In this document: one piece after another, positions 18,127-27,120 of the stretch
Layout: every line of letters begins with the position of its first letter
Position numbering within the stretch: position 1 is the first letter of the stretch
Source: an uncultured Bacteroidales bacterium
Lineage (GTDB): Bacteria; Bacteroidota; Bacteroidia; Bacteroidales; P3
NCBI GenBank assembly: GCA_944320415.1
Contig: CALUHJ010000006.1
Span: 62,001-126,000, forward strand
DNA length: 64,000 bases
Reading direction: 5' to 3'
Position numbers and translations under genes: made by a program
Notes under the pieces: generated by a model
What the model was told of the DNA's origin: nothing
The model's database searches: none
The model's input: only the letters and a program-made list of their open reading frames with translations

Positions 18127-18771
18127 ATGACAAGAAAAAAGCTTTTCATTGCAATGGCGTTTGCCTGTTTGTGCAGTGTTGTTCATGCACAGGAAAAAAG
18201 AATTGGTTATTTTGCCGAAGGCCTTTTCGGACCGGCTTTCTTTACGGATAAAGGTCTGAGCGCTTTCGGGGATTCTCCGCAAAGCATACTGTACGGAAGC
18301 AGCGGTGACATGGCAATCAACTTCACCTATACGCCGAAACAGGATGAAGGACCGGCAAAATACTCTGCCCTTTTCGGTATAGGATACAATCAGAACTCCA
18401 TACTGCGTTCGGATTACGAGAAAATAAAACTGCATCACATCAATGCCAACCTCGGCATATGCCTGTCCAAGGACATACACCGCCTCGAATTTACTTCAAA
18501 CATAGGTCTGGCCTTATACAACAATGAAACGACACTTATGGAAAACGGGAAAATGAAAACGGTTGAGTTCAACACTTCAGGTTTGTCTTTAGGTGCAAGC
18601 ATGGCTTATTTTGTAAATGTAAGAGGATTGCAACTCGGAGGAGGAATAAGGATGCACAAAGACTTTTTCTTTGATTTCGATGAGACTTTCGGCAGTTACG
18701 AACCTTATGCAAAGGCAGAAAACGACATATTCTCCATAACTCCTTTTATAGGATTAAGAATAGGAATGTAG
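18127..18771 (+). CDS. Exported outer-membrane beta-barrel-like protein
   Basis: A 214-residue protein. The start is placed at 18127 because MTRKKLFIAMAFACLCSVVHAQ is a good signal peptide; the frame is open upstream but only into non-coding sequence. The mature part shows alternating strands with aromatic girdles (YSALFGIGYNQNS, LEFTSNIGLALY, LGASMAYFVNVRG) and ends in TPFIGLRIGM. This is typical of small 8-stranded barrels of the PorT/OmpA-like type. Function is unknown. A 14-bp hairpin follows. Confidence 0.7.
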   Translation: MTRKKLFIAMAFACLCSVVHAQEKRIGYFAEGLFGPAFFTDKGLSAFGDSPQSILYGSSGDMAINFTYTPKQDEGPAKYSALFGIGYNQNSILRSDYEKIKLHHINANLGICLSKDIHRLEFTSNIGLALYNNETTLMENGKMKTVEFNTSGLSLGASMAYFVNVRGLQLGGGIRMHKDFFFDFDETFGSYEPYAKAENDIFSITPFIGLRIGM

Positions 18772-18814
18772 CAAACGACATATATATTATAAAAAGCGTC
18801 ATGCACATCCGAGA

Positions 18815-18846
18815 AAACAGGTGTCACACAAATGTGACACCTGTTT
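18815..18846 (+). terminator. Hairpin with perfect 14-bp stem, probable terminator
   Basis: AAACAGGTGTCACA and TGTGACACCTGTTT pair perfectly around CAAA, 43 bases after the stop of the barrel gene. The trailing T-tract is weak (CATTTTAT). The rest of 18850-18990 holds nothing I can identify. Confidence 0.55.
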
Positions 18847-18994
18847 CATTTTATGGACAAAATATTATCTGAAACCGAAGTCCGCATGTCGGAAATCCTT
18901 TTTGTCCTTACATTTTTTCATACTTGCATTTGCTATCAAGATACTTGTATTATCAGATAAAAAACAAATTAACATCAAAAAAAACAGAATATTA

Positions 18995-19024
18995 TTGTTT
19001 ATTGATTTTATTTGTTTATATTTG
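18995..19024 (+). promoter_or_regulatory. Promoter of the repeat lipoprotein gene
   Basis: TTG at 18995-18997, a 19-base spacer, and TATATTTG at 19017-19024 match the Bacteroidota -33/-7 promoter well. The gene starts 51 bases later. Confidence 0.65.
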
Positions 19025-19074
19025 CAACTGTAAGATATATTCATTTTTTGTTGAACAATCAAATCAAAAGCGTT

Positions 19075-19530
19075 ATGAAACAAATTATTTACATTATGCT
19101 GCCGATTATAGCCTCAGGTATTTTCGGTTGCAGTAAAAGCGATAACGTATATTTAAGCGCCAATGGCCGTAATTCGTCTGAAGGGTTAAAACAGTCAGAG
19201 ATAACAATCATGGATGACGGTTATTACATCCTGCCGGACGGAAGAAAAAGCAAAATCCCTATGCCTGCGGCTCGCAAGGCGGAGGATTGCAACAAAAAGA
19301 CGAAGGTGAATGATTCCGGCGTAACAATCACGGATGACGGTTATTACATCCTGCCGGACGGAAGAAAAGGCAAAATCCCTATGCCTGCGGCACGCAAGGC
19401 GGAAGATTACAACAAAAAGACAAAGGTGAATGATTCCGGCATAACAATCACGGATGACGGTTATTACATCCTGCCGGACGGAAGAAAAGGCAAAATCCCT
19501 ATGCCGACAGTTCGCAAGGCAGAGGAATAA
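19075..19530 (+). CDS. Lipoprotein with 40-residue tandem repeats
   Basis: A 151-residue protein from the ATG at 19075. Its N-terminus (IIYIMLPIIASGIFGCSKSD) is a lipoprotein signal with a Cys at the lipobox. Two full copies and one partial copy of a 40-residue unit follow, containing DDGYYILPDGRKGKIPMP, with RKAEDxNKKTKVNDSG between them. The unit is exactly 120 bp (19201, 19321, 19441), with few mismatches. The product is probably a small surface or periplasmic lipoprotein; I recognise no family. Its expansion mode resembles that of the 28-residue-repeat protein at 13274, but the sequences are unrelated. Confidence 0.72.
   Translation: MKQIIYIMLPIIASGIFGCSKSDNVYLSANGRNSSEGLKQSEITIMDDGYYILPDGRKSKIPMPAARKAEDCNKKTKVNDSGVTITDDGYYILPDGRKGKIPMPAARKAEDYNKKTKVNDSGITITDDGYYILPDGRKGKIPMPTVRKAEE
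19201..19527 (+). repeat. Tandem 120-bp repeats in coding sequence (2.7 copies)
   Basis: The word ATGACGGTTATTACATCCTG recurs at a constant 120-base spacing with almost no mismatches, implying recent duplication. Confidence 0.9.
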
Positions 19531-19649
19531 AACAATGATATCATAGAGGCTACAATGCAATAAAGAGTAAAAATAACCGGACAGGTCTCTATTGATTTCA
19601 ATAAAAAACTATTATAAGGAGAGTTTTGAATGGAAGTTACAAGCTCTCC

Positions 19650-20330
19650 TTATTTTTCATCCATAAGTTCTGGACGTCTTTGGCGCGTTCTTTCCAAAGC
19701 CTGCTCGAAACGCCATGCGTCTATCAGTTTGTCGTTTCCGTTCAAGAGTATTTCGGGTACTTTCCAACCGTTGTAGTCTGCCGGACGTGTATATACGGGA
19801 GGGGAAACGAGTTCCTGCTGAAACGAGTCGGTGAGTGCGGAAGTCTCGTCGTTCAATACTCCCGGCAGAAGTCTGACAACACTGTCGGCAATCACTGCCG
19901 CAGCCAGCTCTCCCCCACTGAGGACATAGTCTCCTATCGATATTTCACGTGTTATCAGATGTTCCCTTATTCTTTCGTCTATTCCCTTGTAGTGTCCGCA
20001 AAGTATGCAGATGTTTTCTTTAAGGGACAGTTCGTTGCAAAGGCTTTGCGTAAGGGGCTGTCCGTCCGGTGCGGTGTATATTATCTCATCGTATTTGCGT
20101 ATGGAACTCAAGTGTTTTATGCAGTTGTCGACAGGCTCTATCTGAATGACCATTCCCGCTCCTCCTCCGTAAGGGTAATCGTCCACTCTGCGGTTTTTGT
20201 TGGTGGAATAGTCCCTCAGGTTGTGCACTTCCACGGAGAACAATCCTTTTGTCTGAGCTCTGTGTAATATGCTTTGGGCGAATATCTCGGTAAACATGTC
20301 CGGAAAAAGCGTAATGATGTCTATATGCAT
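19650..20330 (-). CDS. trmD: tRNA (guanine-N1)-methyltransferase
   Basis: A 226-residue SPOUT methyltransferase. [13 protein letters not shown] at 20330 is the family's conserved N-terminus; the frame stays open upstream but without conservation. The knot region is seen in [15 protein letters not shown] and [16 protein letters not shown], which bind S-adenosylmethionine. The YGGGAGMV block and the C-terminal tRNA-contacting helices are also present. It methylates G37 of tRNAs and prevents frameshifting. It stands alone on the minus strand. Confidence 0.95.
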   Translation of the reverse strand: MHIDIITLFPDMFTEIFAQSILHRAQTKGLFSVEVHNLRDYSTNKNRRVDDYPYGGGAGMVIQIEPVDNCIKHLSSIRKYDEIIYTAPDGQPLTQSLCNELSLKENICILCGHYKGIDERIREHLITREISIGDYVLSGGELAAAVIADSVVRLLPGVLNDETSALTDSFQQELVSPPVYTRPADYNGWKVPEILLNGNDKLIDAWRFEQALERTRQRRPELMDEK

Positions 20331-20435
20331 GATACTCGTTGTTTTGTTCAGCAAAATCAGTAATAAAAACTGTCTTTGCACTTTTTTTATTGTATGTAAT
20401 GCATATGGTACAAGGACAAAAAAAAATCCGTTTGA

Positions 20436-20465
20436 TTGTATTGTCGTCTTTTCTTTGTATATTTG
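20436..20465 (+). promoter_or_regulatory. Promoter of the 20494 gene cluster
   Basis: TTG at 20436-20438, a 19-base spacer and TATATTTG at 20458-20465, 28 bases before the ATG. Confidence 0.65.
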
Positions 20466-20493
20466 CCGAGTATTTTGAATTGAATGAAACGGT

Positions 20494-21918
20494 ATGAACA
20501 GGAAACCATTGTTTGAGTTGTTGTTTTTCATTTGTCTTTTGTCGGTTGGTCTGCCTTTGAGTGCACAGTTAAGACAATACAAGCACTTGCCTGACTTTGA
20601 CTATGCCGATTATGACATGCACCTGAAATTCATGAACCGTCCTTTTGCCATGCTTGGTCAGACGCTTTATTTGCAGGATGCTTCAGATTCCAATCTGAAT
20701 CAGTACTTTTTCGTAGGCCAGATAGCCGTTCCGGAGAAAGGAGACAACAGCGGAGTACAATATTACAAACTGTCAAGAATGTCGAAAGACAGAATCAAAT
20801 CCATGCAAGGAGAGTGGTTTATCGTGAAAGACTACATTGCTGATCAGTTTGCATACAACAAGATATATCAGACAGTGGACCAGAAGCGTGATTTCAGAAA
20901 CATGCAGTACCCTTTCATGAAACTGATTGTTGGAAGCACAAGAGACACTATTTTCTATAACTACCAGAATTTCTACAACCGCTACAATTTTCCATTTACT
21001 CCAATGAGTTATTTCAATGCCAACAAGAACCAATATCCCATGCACAAATGGTCAAACGAGGATATTAACCTTGTGGATTACGACACCAACAGCAACTATG
21101 CCCATCTGCCTATGAAGCTTGTGGGATTCAAGATAACGCTTCCCGTTGTTACGGATGCCACTATTGCGAGACTGTTCAACGGAACGAAGTTGTACAATTA
21201 CGATGACGACAGTCGCAAATATTCTTTCACGGATTATCCTATCGGAAAGGCAAGATTGCTGCAAGGAAAAACGTTTATTGTTGCGGATTGGTGTCATAGT
21301 GCGGAGAGTCTGACGGATGTGTATCTCAAACTGGTGCAAAGAGGTTCCAAAGACACCGTTTACTACAAATATCCCATCATGAGCGAACGCTCTGAATTCG
21401 ATTTTGTCATAGAAGCTTATTATGACAAGATGCGCAAATACTACAAGGACAAGGACTTTGTGGTAAGAGGTGACAAGTATCCCTTGACAGTTATAGATTT
21501 AAGGTGGAAACGTCCCATCACACTAAGGCAGGGAGACATGTTCCATTGTCTTGACTTTGTCGTAAAGGACGGCAAATTCCAGATGTTGATGAGAAACGAA
21601 AGGGGACGCAAGTTCTACATGCCCGCAGACTTTAACCTTGGAGACCGACTCAGCTTTGATCTCTACTTGGCAGACGGAAACAAAGTACTTAAATACGAAG
21701 ACACTTATCCTACATACTACAAGGCTATATTGCAGAAAGAACTGATAGAAAACATGACAATGGACATGGCAAACCTTTCATGGGGAAAACCCGACAGAGA
21801 GGTGAAAACCAATTTCGATGGCAGCAACCGCCATTGGTTTTACATGGGCAACATATACGTCATATTCAGAAACAACAAACTATACCGCGTTGCAATGATT
21901 CCTGTCGAATTAAGATAG
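20494..21918 (+). CDS. Exported protein of unknown function
   Basis: A 474-residue protein with a signal peptide ([18 protein letters not shown]). The mature part is rich in Tyr, Asp, Lys and Met and predicted mostly beta. It contains two stretches that look like a loose internal repeat ([11 protein letters not shown] versus [11 protein letters not shown], each followed by a region with DTIFYNYQ or DTVYYKYP). There are no catalytic motifs, lipobox or T9SS tail. A TPR gene follows after 15 bases, so they are likely co-expressed. The family is not recognised. Confidence 0.65.
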   Translation: MNRKPLFELLFFICLLSVGLPLSAQLRQYKHLPDFDYADYDMHLKFMNRPFAMLGQTLYLQDASDSNLNQYFFVGQIAVPEKGDNSGVQYYKLSRMSKDRIKSMQGEWFIVKDYIADQFAYNKIYQTVDQKRDFRNMQYPFMKLIVGSTRDTIFYNYQNFYNRYNFPFTPMSYFNANKNQYPMHKWSNEDINLVDYDTNSNYAHLPMKLVGFKITLPVVTDATIARLFNGTKLYNYDDDSRKYSFTDYPIGKARLLQGKTFIVADWCHSAESLTDVYLKLVQRGSKDTVYYKYPIMSERSEFDFVIEAYYDKMRKYYKDKDFVVRGDKYPLTVIDLRWKRPITLRQGDMFHCLDFVVKDGKFQMLMRNERGRKFYMPADFNLGDRLSFDLYLADGNKVLKYEDTYPTYYKAILQKELIENMTMDMANLSWGKPDREVKTNFDGSNRHWFYMGNIYVIFRNNKLYRVAMIPVELR

Positions 21919-21933
21919 TTCCGAAGGAAAAGA

Positions 21934-23592
21934 ATGGACAAGGCAGAAAACTTTCTAAACAATTTAACCTTAAATGAACAGATGGCCTTTTTGGCACACA
22001 TGTTTCAGAAAGAGGTTAACGCAAATATTCCCACTGTTTACAATTTGGACAAATGGAATCTTGTCATTGACTATTACCTTAATGACATATCAGACAGCAA
22101 TATGCTGTATGAAGCTCTTTTCAGAGCGGGAGAACAGTTCCCTGATGAGTTCGACATATTGGTGAGAAGCATTTGGGCAGAAATGGCAGAAGCTCCCGAA
22201 GAGGCTTTGGATACATGCCTTTACCTGAAGGAAAACTGCAGTTCGAAATATGAACTGGCAATATTGGAATTCTTGACCGGTAAGGTTTATCTTGAATTGT
22301 CAGATATAAACAATGCCATTATTTGCTTCAAACAATCCCTTAAGATTGCAGAACATGAATATATCCATATAGAAATAAGCGAAGCATATATAGGTCTTTC
22401 CGATTTGGATACCGCCTTCTCACATCTTTGCAGTGCTTTGGAAATATGCAGAAAAAAGACGAACCAGAAATATTACCAGACCTTCGGCATATGCTATTCC
22501 ACCCTGCCCAATACGAACATAGCATGCAAACTGACCGACAACTTGGCAAGAATATGCAAGGCTAGAAAAGAATACCTTCCCTTTGTGACGGAACAACTGG
22601 AAGAACTTGTAAATACGGACCCTATGAACTGGTCATACTGGAACGTGCTGGCTGCATTTCATTTCTCTGCAAAAAATTACGGACAGGCCCTTGAGGCATA
22701 CGATTACTGTCTAAGCATAGACAGTGAAAACGAATATGTCCTGTTGAAAAAGGCCGATGTTTACAGACAAACCGGCGATAGGACAAAACTTGTAGGATGT
22801 CTGCAAGAGGTTTGCAATATCGTCGAAAACAAAACAAAAAGCAGCAAGGTAAAATCAGATTATTTTTTCTCCTATATTGACTTGCAGAAAAGCTACAAGG
22901 AACTCTCTGACATTTTCTTCATGAATTCAGAATATGAAAAATGTATCGACATATGCAAAAAGATGTTGGAAGTAAATGCCTCCATTCCATTGCTGGACGA
23001 CACGGTATCGAAAAGAAGTGACATTTACATTACAATGTCTGATTGTTATTTCAATCTGAACGATTACGGAAAAGCTGTAGATTTTTCGTTGGAAGCATTG
23101 GATTTGGCACCTGATTCGTCCGAATGTCAGGTGCATCTTATAAGACTGCTATACGAAACAGGCAACAAAGACCTCGCGGAAAACACTTTCATCAACCTGT
23201 ACGAAAAATACAATCAGGATGACGACGAAGACAACATCATATCAAGATACGGCTTATTGAACGAATGGTTGAACATACTTGCCTTTGACAGACGTTATCT
23301 GGAAATACTGACTCTGTTTGACAATGCGGAAACCGAATTCCATCGGATGAAATACTCGTTACTCAGCGAGGATGTGCAAGAAAGCTATTTCACTCTCCAA
23401 TGTACGTTTATCGATATATTCTGTCAGGAAGAACAGCTGCACGAAAGGGTCATGAAACTGATATACGGCATTGTATGCAATACGAACTACACAATCAGAG
23501 ACATTCTGAAAAAGACCATGCTTCTGGAAGGACAACCGAGTATAATGGATGAAATAAATGGTTTAACAAATGAAATAAATGAAGATGAATAA
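21934..23592 (+). CDS. Tetratricopeptide-repeat protein, cytoplasmic
   Basis: A 552-residue protein without a signal peptide, made of helical pairs. Canonical TPR units are visible at IICFKQSLKIAEHEY, WNVLAAFHFSAKNYGQALEAY, YEKCIDICKKMLEVN and DCYFNLNDYGKAVDFSLEAL. TPR proteins act as binding scaffolds; the partner is unknown. The gene lies between an exported protein and dedA, and its end overlaps the dedA start by 14 bases, so translation is probably coupled. Confidence 0.8.
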   Translation: MDKAENFLNNLTLNEQMAFLAHMFQKEVNANIPTVYNLDKWNLVIDYYLNDISDSNMLYEALFRAGEQFPDEFDILVRSIWAEMAEAPEEALDTCLYLKENCSSKYELAILEFLTGKVYLELSDINNAIICFKQSLKIAEHEYIHIEISEAYIGLSDLDTAFSHLCSALEICRKKTNQKYYQTFGICYSTLPNTNIACKLTDNLARICKARKEYLPFVTEQLEELVNTDPMNWSYWNVLAAFHFSAKNYGQALEAYDYCLSIDSENEYVLLKKADVYRQTGDRTKLVGCLQEVCNIVENKTKSSKVKSDYFFSYIDLQKSYKELSDIFFMNSEYEKCIDICKKMLEVNASIPLLDDTVSKRSDIYITMSDCYFNLNDYGKAVDFSLEALDLAPDSSECQVHLIRLLYETGNKDLAENTFINLYEKYNQDDDEDNIISRYGLLNEWLNILAFDRRYLEILTLFDNAETEFHRMKYSLLSEDVQESYFTLQCTFIDIFCQEEQLHERVMKLIYGIVCNTNYTIRDILKKTMLLEGQPSIMDEINGLTNEINEDE

Positions 23593-24328
23593 TTTGAAAA
23601 AGGCTGTATTATTCCTGACTATGGCCGTATTCGTTTCCTTCTGCTTCGGGCAGGAAGTAAAGGAGAATCCGAAAAACGAAAAGAATATGGTTGAAAAGGT
23701 TACGGCCTGGTACATGGAAAACATAAACTACGGAACCATAACACTGCTTATGGCCGTCGAGAGCAGTTTTATTCCATTTCCTTCCGAAGTGGTTGTTCCT
23801 CCTGCAGCATACAAGGCACTGGAAGAAGAAAGCGAAATGAACATATTCCTTGTCGTTGTCTTTGCAACCGTAGGAGCAATATTAGGAGCAATATTTAACT
23901 ATTATCTTGCAATGTTTCTCGGTCGCCCTATCATATACAGGTTTGCGGAAAGCAAGCTCGGAAGGATGTGTCTGTTGAGCAAGGAAAAGGTGATAAAGGC
24001 GGAAAACTACTTTGACAAACACGGGAAAGTGGCCACATTCATAGGTCGTCTTGTTCCCGGAATACGTCAGCTCATATCCATTCCGGCGGGTCTTGCAAAA
24101 ATGAAACTATTGCCTTTCATCGGCTTTACCGCCTTGGGTGCCGGCGTGTGGAACATCATTCTGGCAATATTGGGTTACATAGGTCACGGCAACAAAGAGC
24201 TCATAGAAAAATACAGCCATGAACTCTCCTATGTGCTTGTCATATTGGGAATACTGTTTGTTTTATACTTAATATACAAGGGCTTATCAAAAAAGAAAAC
24301 GACTCACACCCAAAATACGGACTTGTAG
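23579..24328 (+). CDS. DedA-family membrane protein
   Basis: A 249-residue integral membrane protein of the DedA (SNARE-associated, PF09335) family, thought to include phospholipid or undecaprenyl-phosphate carriers. Conserved features are ESSFIPFPSEVVVPPAAY and the amphipathic motif GRLVPGIRQLISIPAGLAKM. Four or five membrane segments are visible. Unusually, the N-terminus resembles a cleavable signal (LFLTMAVFVSFCFGQ). The last codons include the heptamer A AAA AAG in frame (24289-24295), exactly where a -1 shift would enter the aroE frame. Confidence 0.9.
   Translation: MKMNNLKKAVLFLTMAVFVSFCFGQEVKENPKNEKNMVEKVTAWYMENINYGTITLLMAVESSFIPFPSEVVVPPAAYKALEEESEMNIFLVVVFATVGAILGAIFNYYLAMFLGRPIIYRFAESKLGRMCLLSKEKVIKAENYFDKHGKVATFIGRLVPGIRQLISIPAGLAKMKLLPFIGFTALGAGVWNIILAILGYIGHGNKELIEKYSHELSYVLVILGILFVLYLIYKGLSKKKTTHTQNTDL
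24289..24295 (+). promoter_or_regulatory. Candidate -1 frameshift heptamer between dedA and aroE
   Basis: A AAA AAG is read in the dedA frame as tcA AAA AAG, which is the X XXY YYZ layout used by E. coli dnaX. A shift by -1 here continues directly into the aroE frame (KKENDSHPKYGLVGYP). An AAGGG word lies 6 bases upstream. No convincing stem-loop was seen within 10 bases downstream. Confidence 0.4.
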
Positions 24329-25050
24329 GATACCCCTTAAGTCATTCCTTCTCAAAGAGTTATTTTGAGCAAAAGTTCAAAGAGCAAAACATAAACGCGA
24401 GTTTCGAGCTGTTTGAACTTAAAAGTATAGACATGCTTGAAGATTTGCTCAAACGGGAAACCGACCTGAGAGGATTCTGCGTAACAATGCCTTACAAGGA
24501 AAAGATAATGTCTCTTCTCGACATGACCAGTACTTTGGCCGAACGCTGTACAAACGCAAACTGCATAAAAATAGAACGGTGGGGTAAAGACTTAAGACTC
24601 AAAGGGTTCAATACGGATGCCTACGGCTTTGGCAAAAGCGTCGAGAGCCTTGGCATAAACCGCGGAAGCACCGCCTGCATAATGGGTAGCGGAGGAGTAA
24701 GCAAGACAATAGGCGTGGTATTGGACGATATGGGCATAAGACACCTTACCGTCAGTCGAAGACCCGAAGGAAATCAGATAAGCTACCGGCAGATGAACGA
24801 AATACTGGAAGATACCGTACTGATAATCAATGCAACCCCTCTTGGAATGCATCCATATGAAAACATGATGGCAGATATAGACACTGAAAAACTGACAAGA
24901 GGGCATTGCGTCTTCGACCTCATATACAACCCTGCCGAGACTCCCCTTCTGAAAGAGGCCAAAGCCCGCGGAGCAAGAACAATGAACGGATTGAACATGC
25001 TGCACCTTCAGGCAGACCTTGCCTGGGAAATATTCAACTCAAACCTTTAG
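24295..25050 (+). CDS. aroE: Shikimate dehydrogenase lacking a standard start codon
   Basis: AroE reduces 3-dehydroshikimate with NADPH in aromatic amino-acid synthesis. The family N-terminus KYGLVGYPLSHSFSKS is encoded from 24313. The catalytic Lys block VTMPYKEKI, NTDAYGF, the nucleotide site GSGGVSKT, NATPLGM and the C-terminal GLNMLHLQADLAWEIF are all present. The first in-frame ATG (24433) would remove about 40 conserved residues. Back to the upstream stop at 24220 this frame contains no ATG, GTG or TTG. The conserved start overlaps the dedA tail in the -1 frame, so I list the CDS from the possible frameshift entry point. A rare ATA/ATT/ATC start or a sequence error are the alternatives. 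Confidence 0.8.
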   Translation, partial: ENDSHPKYGLVGYPLSHSFSKSYFEQKFKEQNINASFELFELKSIDMLEDLLKRETDLRGFCVTMPYKEKIMSLLDMTSTLAERCTNANCIKIERWGKDLRLKGFNTDAYGFGKSVESLGINRGSTACIMGSGGVSKTIGVVLDDMGIRHLTVSRRPEGNQISYRQMNEILEDTVLIINATPLGMHPYENMMADIDTEKLTRGHCVFDLIYNPAETPLLKEAKARGARTMNGLNMLHLQADLAWEIFNSNL

Positions 25051-25053
25051 GCA

Positions 25054-25731
25054 ATGCAACAGATACCTCTTTATCTCAAAGCCATCATACCTGTTGCCGT
25101 TTTCATACTCATGCAGATAAAGCCGTTGGGAACATGGCTCAAGACAATATGCACTTTTTTTCATGAAACCTCCCACGCGCTTACGGCGCTGTTGCTTGGC
25201 AACAAAGTCAAAAACATAGAACTGCACGACAACACCTCCGGAGTCTGTACAAGCACAAGCAAGAGCAAGTTCAAGACATTCCTCACCTCTCTTGCCGGAT
25301 ACACGCTCTGCTCATTCATACCCCTCGCCATAATTTTCGTTATAAACAACAGATATGTGCAGGCAAGCTTTTTGATACTTGCAATCTTTACATTTCTGAA
25401 CATAATACTGTACATGCGTGGAGGCTATGCTCTTCTGTGGAGTCTGGTTTTTGCGTGTATCAACCTGCTTCTGTATTGGCTTCCCATCTCAGGAACCGTA
25501 CTCATATATGTTCTTTACTGCTATCTTTGGATTGTAGCCATAGACAATACCGCCTCATGCATGAGCCTTTTAAAATGCTCGCTGCAAAAACCGAAACAGA
25601 GCGGTGACTGCACAAACCTGCAGAAAATCACAGGCATTCCGGCATTTTTATGGGCTGTCGTCTTCTTCGCGGTAAACATCACAGCTCTTTACTTTGCGCT
25701 CAAGGCGATTTTCCATATAAAAATCCTGTAA
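25054..25731 (+). CDS. M50-like membrane metalloprotease
   Basis: A 225-residue membrane protein with about six hydrophobic segments. [18 protein letters not shown] carries the zinc HExxH motif next to a membrane segment, as in M50B-like peptidases (PF13398). These are intramembrane proteases, with function usually unassigned. The third zinc ligand, usually an Asp in a late membrane segment, is not certain (IVAIDNT is a candidate). It starts 3 bases after the aroE stop, so it belongs to the dedA-aroE transcript. Confidence 0.7.
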   Translation: MQQIPLYLKAIIPVAVFILMQIKPLGTWLKTICTFFHETSHALTALLLGNKVKNIELHDNTSGVCTSTSKSKFKTFLTSLAGYTLCSFIPLAIIFVINNRYVQASFLILAIFTFLNIILYMRGGYALLWSLVFACINLLLYWLPISGTVLIYVLYCYLWIVAIDNTASCMSLLKCSLQKPKQSGDCTNLQKITGIPAFLWAVVFFAVNITALYFALKAIFHIKIL

Positions 25732-25747
25732 TTCAAATTTTAATTCC

Positions 25748-25755
25748 TACCTTTG
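25748..25755 (+). promoter_or_regulatory. -7 promoter element for panD
   Basis: TACCTTTG lies 29 bases upstream of the panD ATG. The ribosome-binding stretch AAAGGAAG (25769-25776) follows. Confidence 0.55.
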
Positions 25756-25784
25756 CACCGCCAATTCAAAAGGAAGAAAAAGCA

Positions 25785-26129
25785 ATGCAAATAGAGGTGT
25801 TAAAATCCAAAATACACAGGGTTGCGGTAACTCAGGCCGACCTTAACTATATTGGAAGCATTACAATAGACGAGGATTTGATGGACGCTGCGGGACTGAT
25901 TGAGAACGAAAGGGTTTATATCTACAATATCAACAACGGAGAACGGTTTGACACTTACGCGATAAAAGGCAGACGCGGCAGCGGTGTAATAGGTCTGAAC
26001 GGTGCGGCAGCCCGCATGGCTCAAATAGGCGACATGGTCATCATCGTCTCATTTGCCCAAATGGACTTCGAACAGGCAAAAAAATTCCACCCTACCGTAA
26101 TATTCCCTCAAAACAACAAATTGGTATAA
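25785..26129 (+). CDS. panD: Aspartate 1-decarboxylase
   Basis: A 114-residue proenzyme that makes beta-alanine for pantothenate and coenzyme A. The Gly-Ser self-cleavage site that generates the pyruvoyl group is in [10 protein letters not shown], with the following conserved block [17 protein letters not shown] and the [12 protein letters not shown] motif. The start at 25785 has a good ribosome-binding site; an in-frame ORF extension upstream overlaps the previous gene and is ignored. Confidence 0.95.
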   Translation: MQIEVLKSKIHRVAVTQADLNYIGSITIDEDLMDAAGLIENERVYIYNINNGERFDTYAIKGRRGSGVIGLNGAAARMAQIGDMVIIVSFAQMDFEQAKKFHPTVIFPQNNKLV

Positions 26130-26133
26130 TATC

Positions 26134-27120
26134 TTGCCGGACAACAGAATTAAAAACATTATCAGGATTTCCTTTTTCCTTTTGCTGGGAATAGGTTTCA
26201 TCTGGTGGTTTTGGTCCAAATTGTCTGATGATGAAAAAGAACAGATGTGGCTCGCCCTCAAACAGGCGGATTATATTTGGTTTGTCCTGTCAGCACTTAT
26301 AACCGTCCTTTCGCACTATATACGCGCATTAAGGTGGAACACGTTGATTGAAAGCATGGGCTATAAAACAGGGACCAAAGACTCTTTCCTTGCCGTAATG
26401 GGAGGTTATCTGACCAATCTTGCGGTACCGCGCCTGGGAGAAGTGGTAAGATGCGGCTTGCTAAGGAAGAAAACCGGAATACCGATTGAGAAATCACTCG
26501 GAACGGTAATAACAGAACGGGCCGTCGACCTGCTTCTGTTCGCATTCATACTGCTTGCAGCCCTTGCATTCGAAGCAAAGACCATATTGGGATACGTAAA
26601 AGGCAACATGAACATAAATACGGACAAACTGTATGTCCTGTCCGCTGTCGCAATAGCAGTGATCATACTTTGTATTTCAGTTTTCCTTCTTTTGAGAAAA
26701 AGACTTGGAAGCAATAAAATCTTTGTAAAGCTTGCTGGACTCTTCAAGGGATTGTGGTTGGGCATAAAATCGATAACACAGCTTAAAAGACCTGTTACGT
26801 TCGTCGTATGCTCCGTAACGATATGGTTGCTTTGGATTTGCGGAACGTACACCATATTCCTCAGCCTTGGGCAAACCTCGGCACTTGACTTCGTTCAGGC
26901 AATGACAACAACGGTTACGGGAGCGATTGGTCCTATGATAACTCCCGGAGGCATAGGTCTGCAACCCGCAATCTTTGCGGAAGTACTTCTGGTCTATGGT
27001 ATAAGCAAACCTGTCGGCTACGCCTGCGGATGGCTTTGCTGGACGGTATCCCAGATTGGAACCATAGTGCTGGGCCTTGCGGCTTTCGTTTATTTCGCAT
27101 CAAACAAAAAGAAATCATGA
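26134..27120 (+). CDS. Lysylphosphatidylglycerol synthase TM-region (flippase-like) membrane protein
   Basis: A 328-residue membrane protein with eight or so segments and the family blocks LSHYIRALRWNTLIESMG, GGYLTNLAVPRLGEVVRCGL and the late TTTVTGAIGPMITPGGIGLQP. This is the UPF0104/YbhN-like family related to the flippase domain of MprF. The start appears to be the TTG at 26134, 4 bases after the panD stop; no nearby in-frame ATG exists. The substrate is not known. The stop overlaps the next start (ATGA). Confidence 0.85.
   Translation: MPDNRIKNIIRISFFLLLGIGFIWWFWSKLSDDEKEQMWLALKQADYIWFVLSALITVLSHYIRALRWNTLIESMGYKTGTKDSFLAVMGGYLTNLAVPRLGEVVRCGLLRKKTGIPIEKSLGTVITERAVDLLLFAFILLAALAFEAKTILGYVKGNMNINTDKLYVLSAVAIAVIILCISVFLLLRKRLGSNKIFVKLAGLFKGLWLGIKSITQLKRPVTFVVCSVTIWLLWICGTYTIFLSLGQTSALDFVQAMTTTVTGAIGPMITPGGIGLQPAIFAEVLLVYGISKPVGYACGWLCWTVSQIGTIVLGLAAFVYFASNKKKS

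Noticed and set aside
18815..18846. CRP/FNR-type operator
   Set aside because: The arms are TCACA...TGTGA, the inverse of the CRP half-site order, and the site lies downstream of a gene, better explained as a hairpin.
24433..25050. aroE as a truncated gene starting at the first ATG
   Set aside because: About 40 conserved N-terminal residues (including YGLVGYPLSHSFS) are encoded in frame just upstream, so the ATG start would remove the substrate-binding region.
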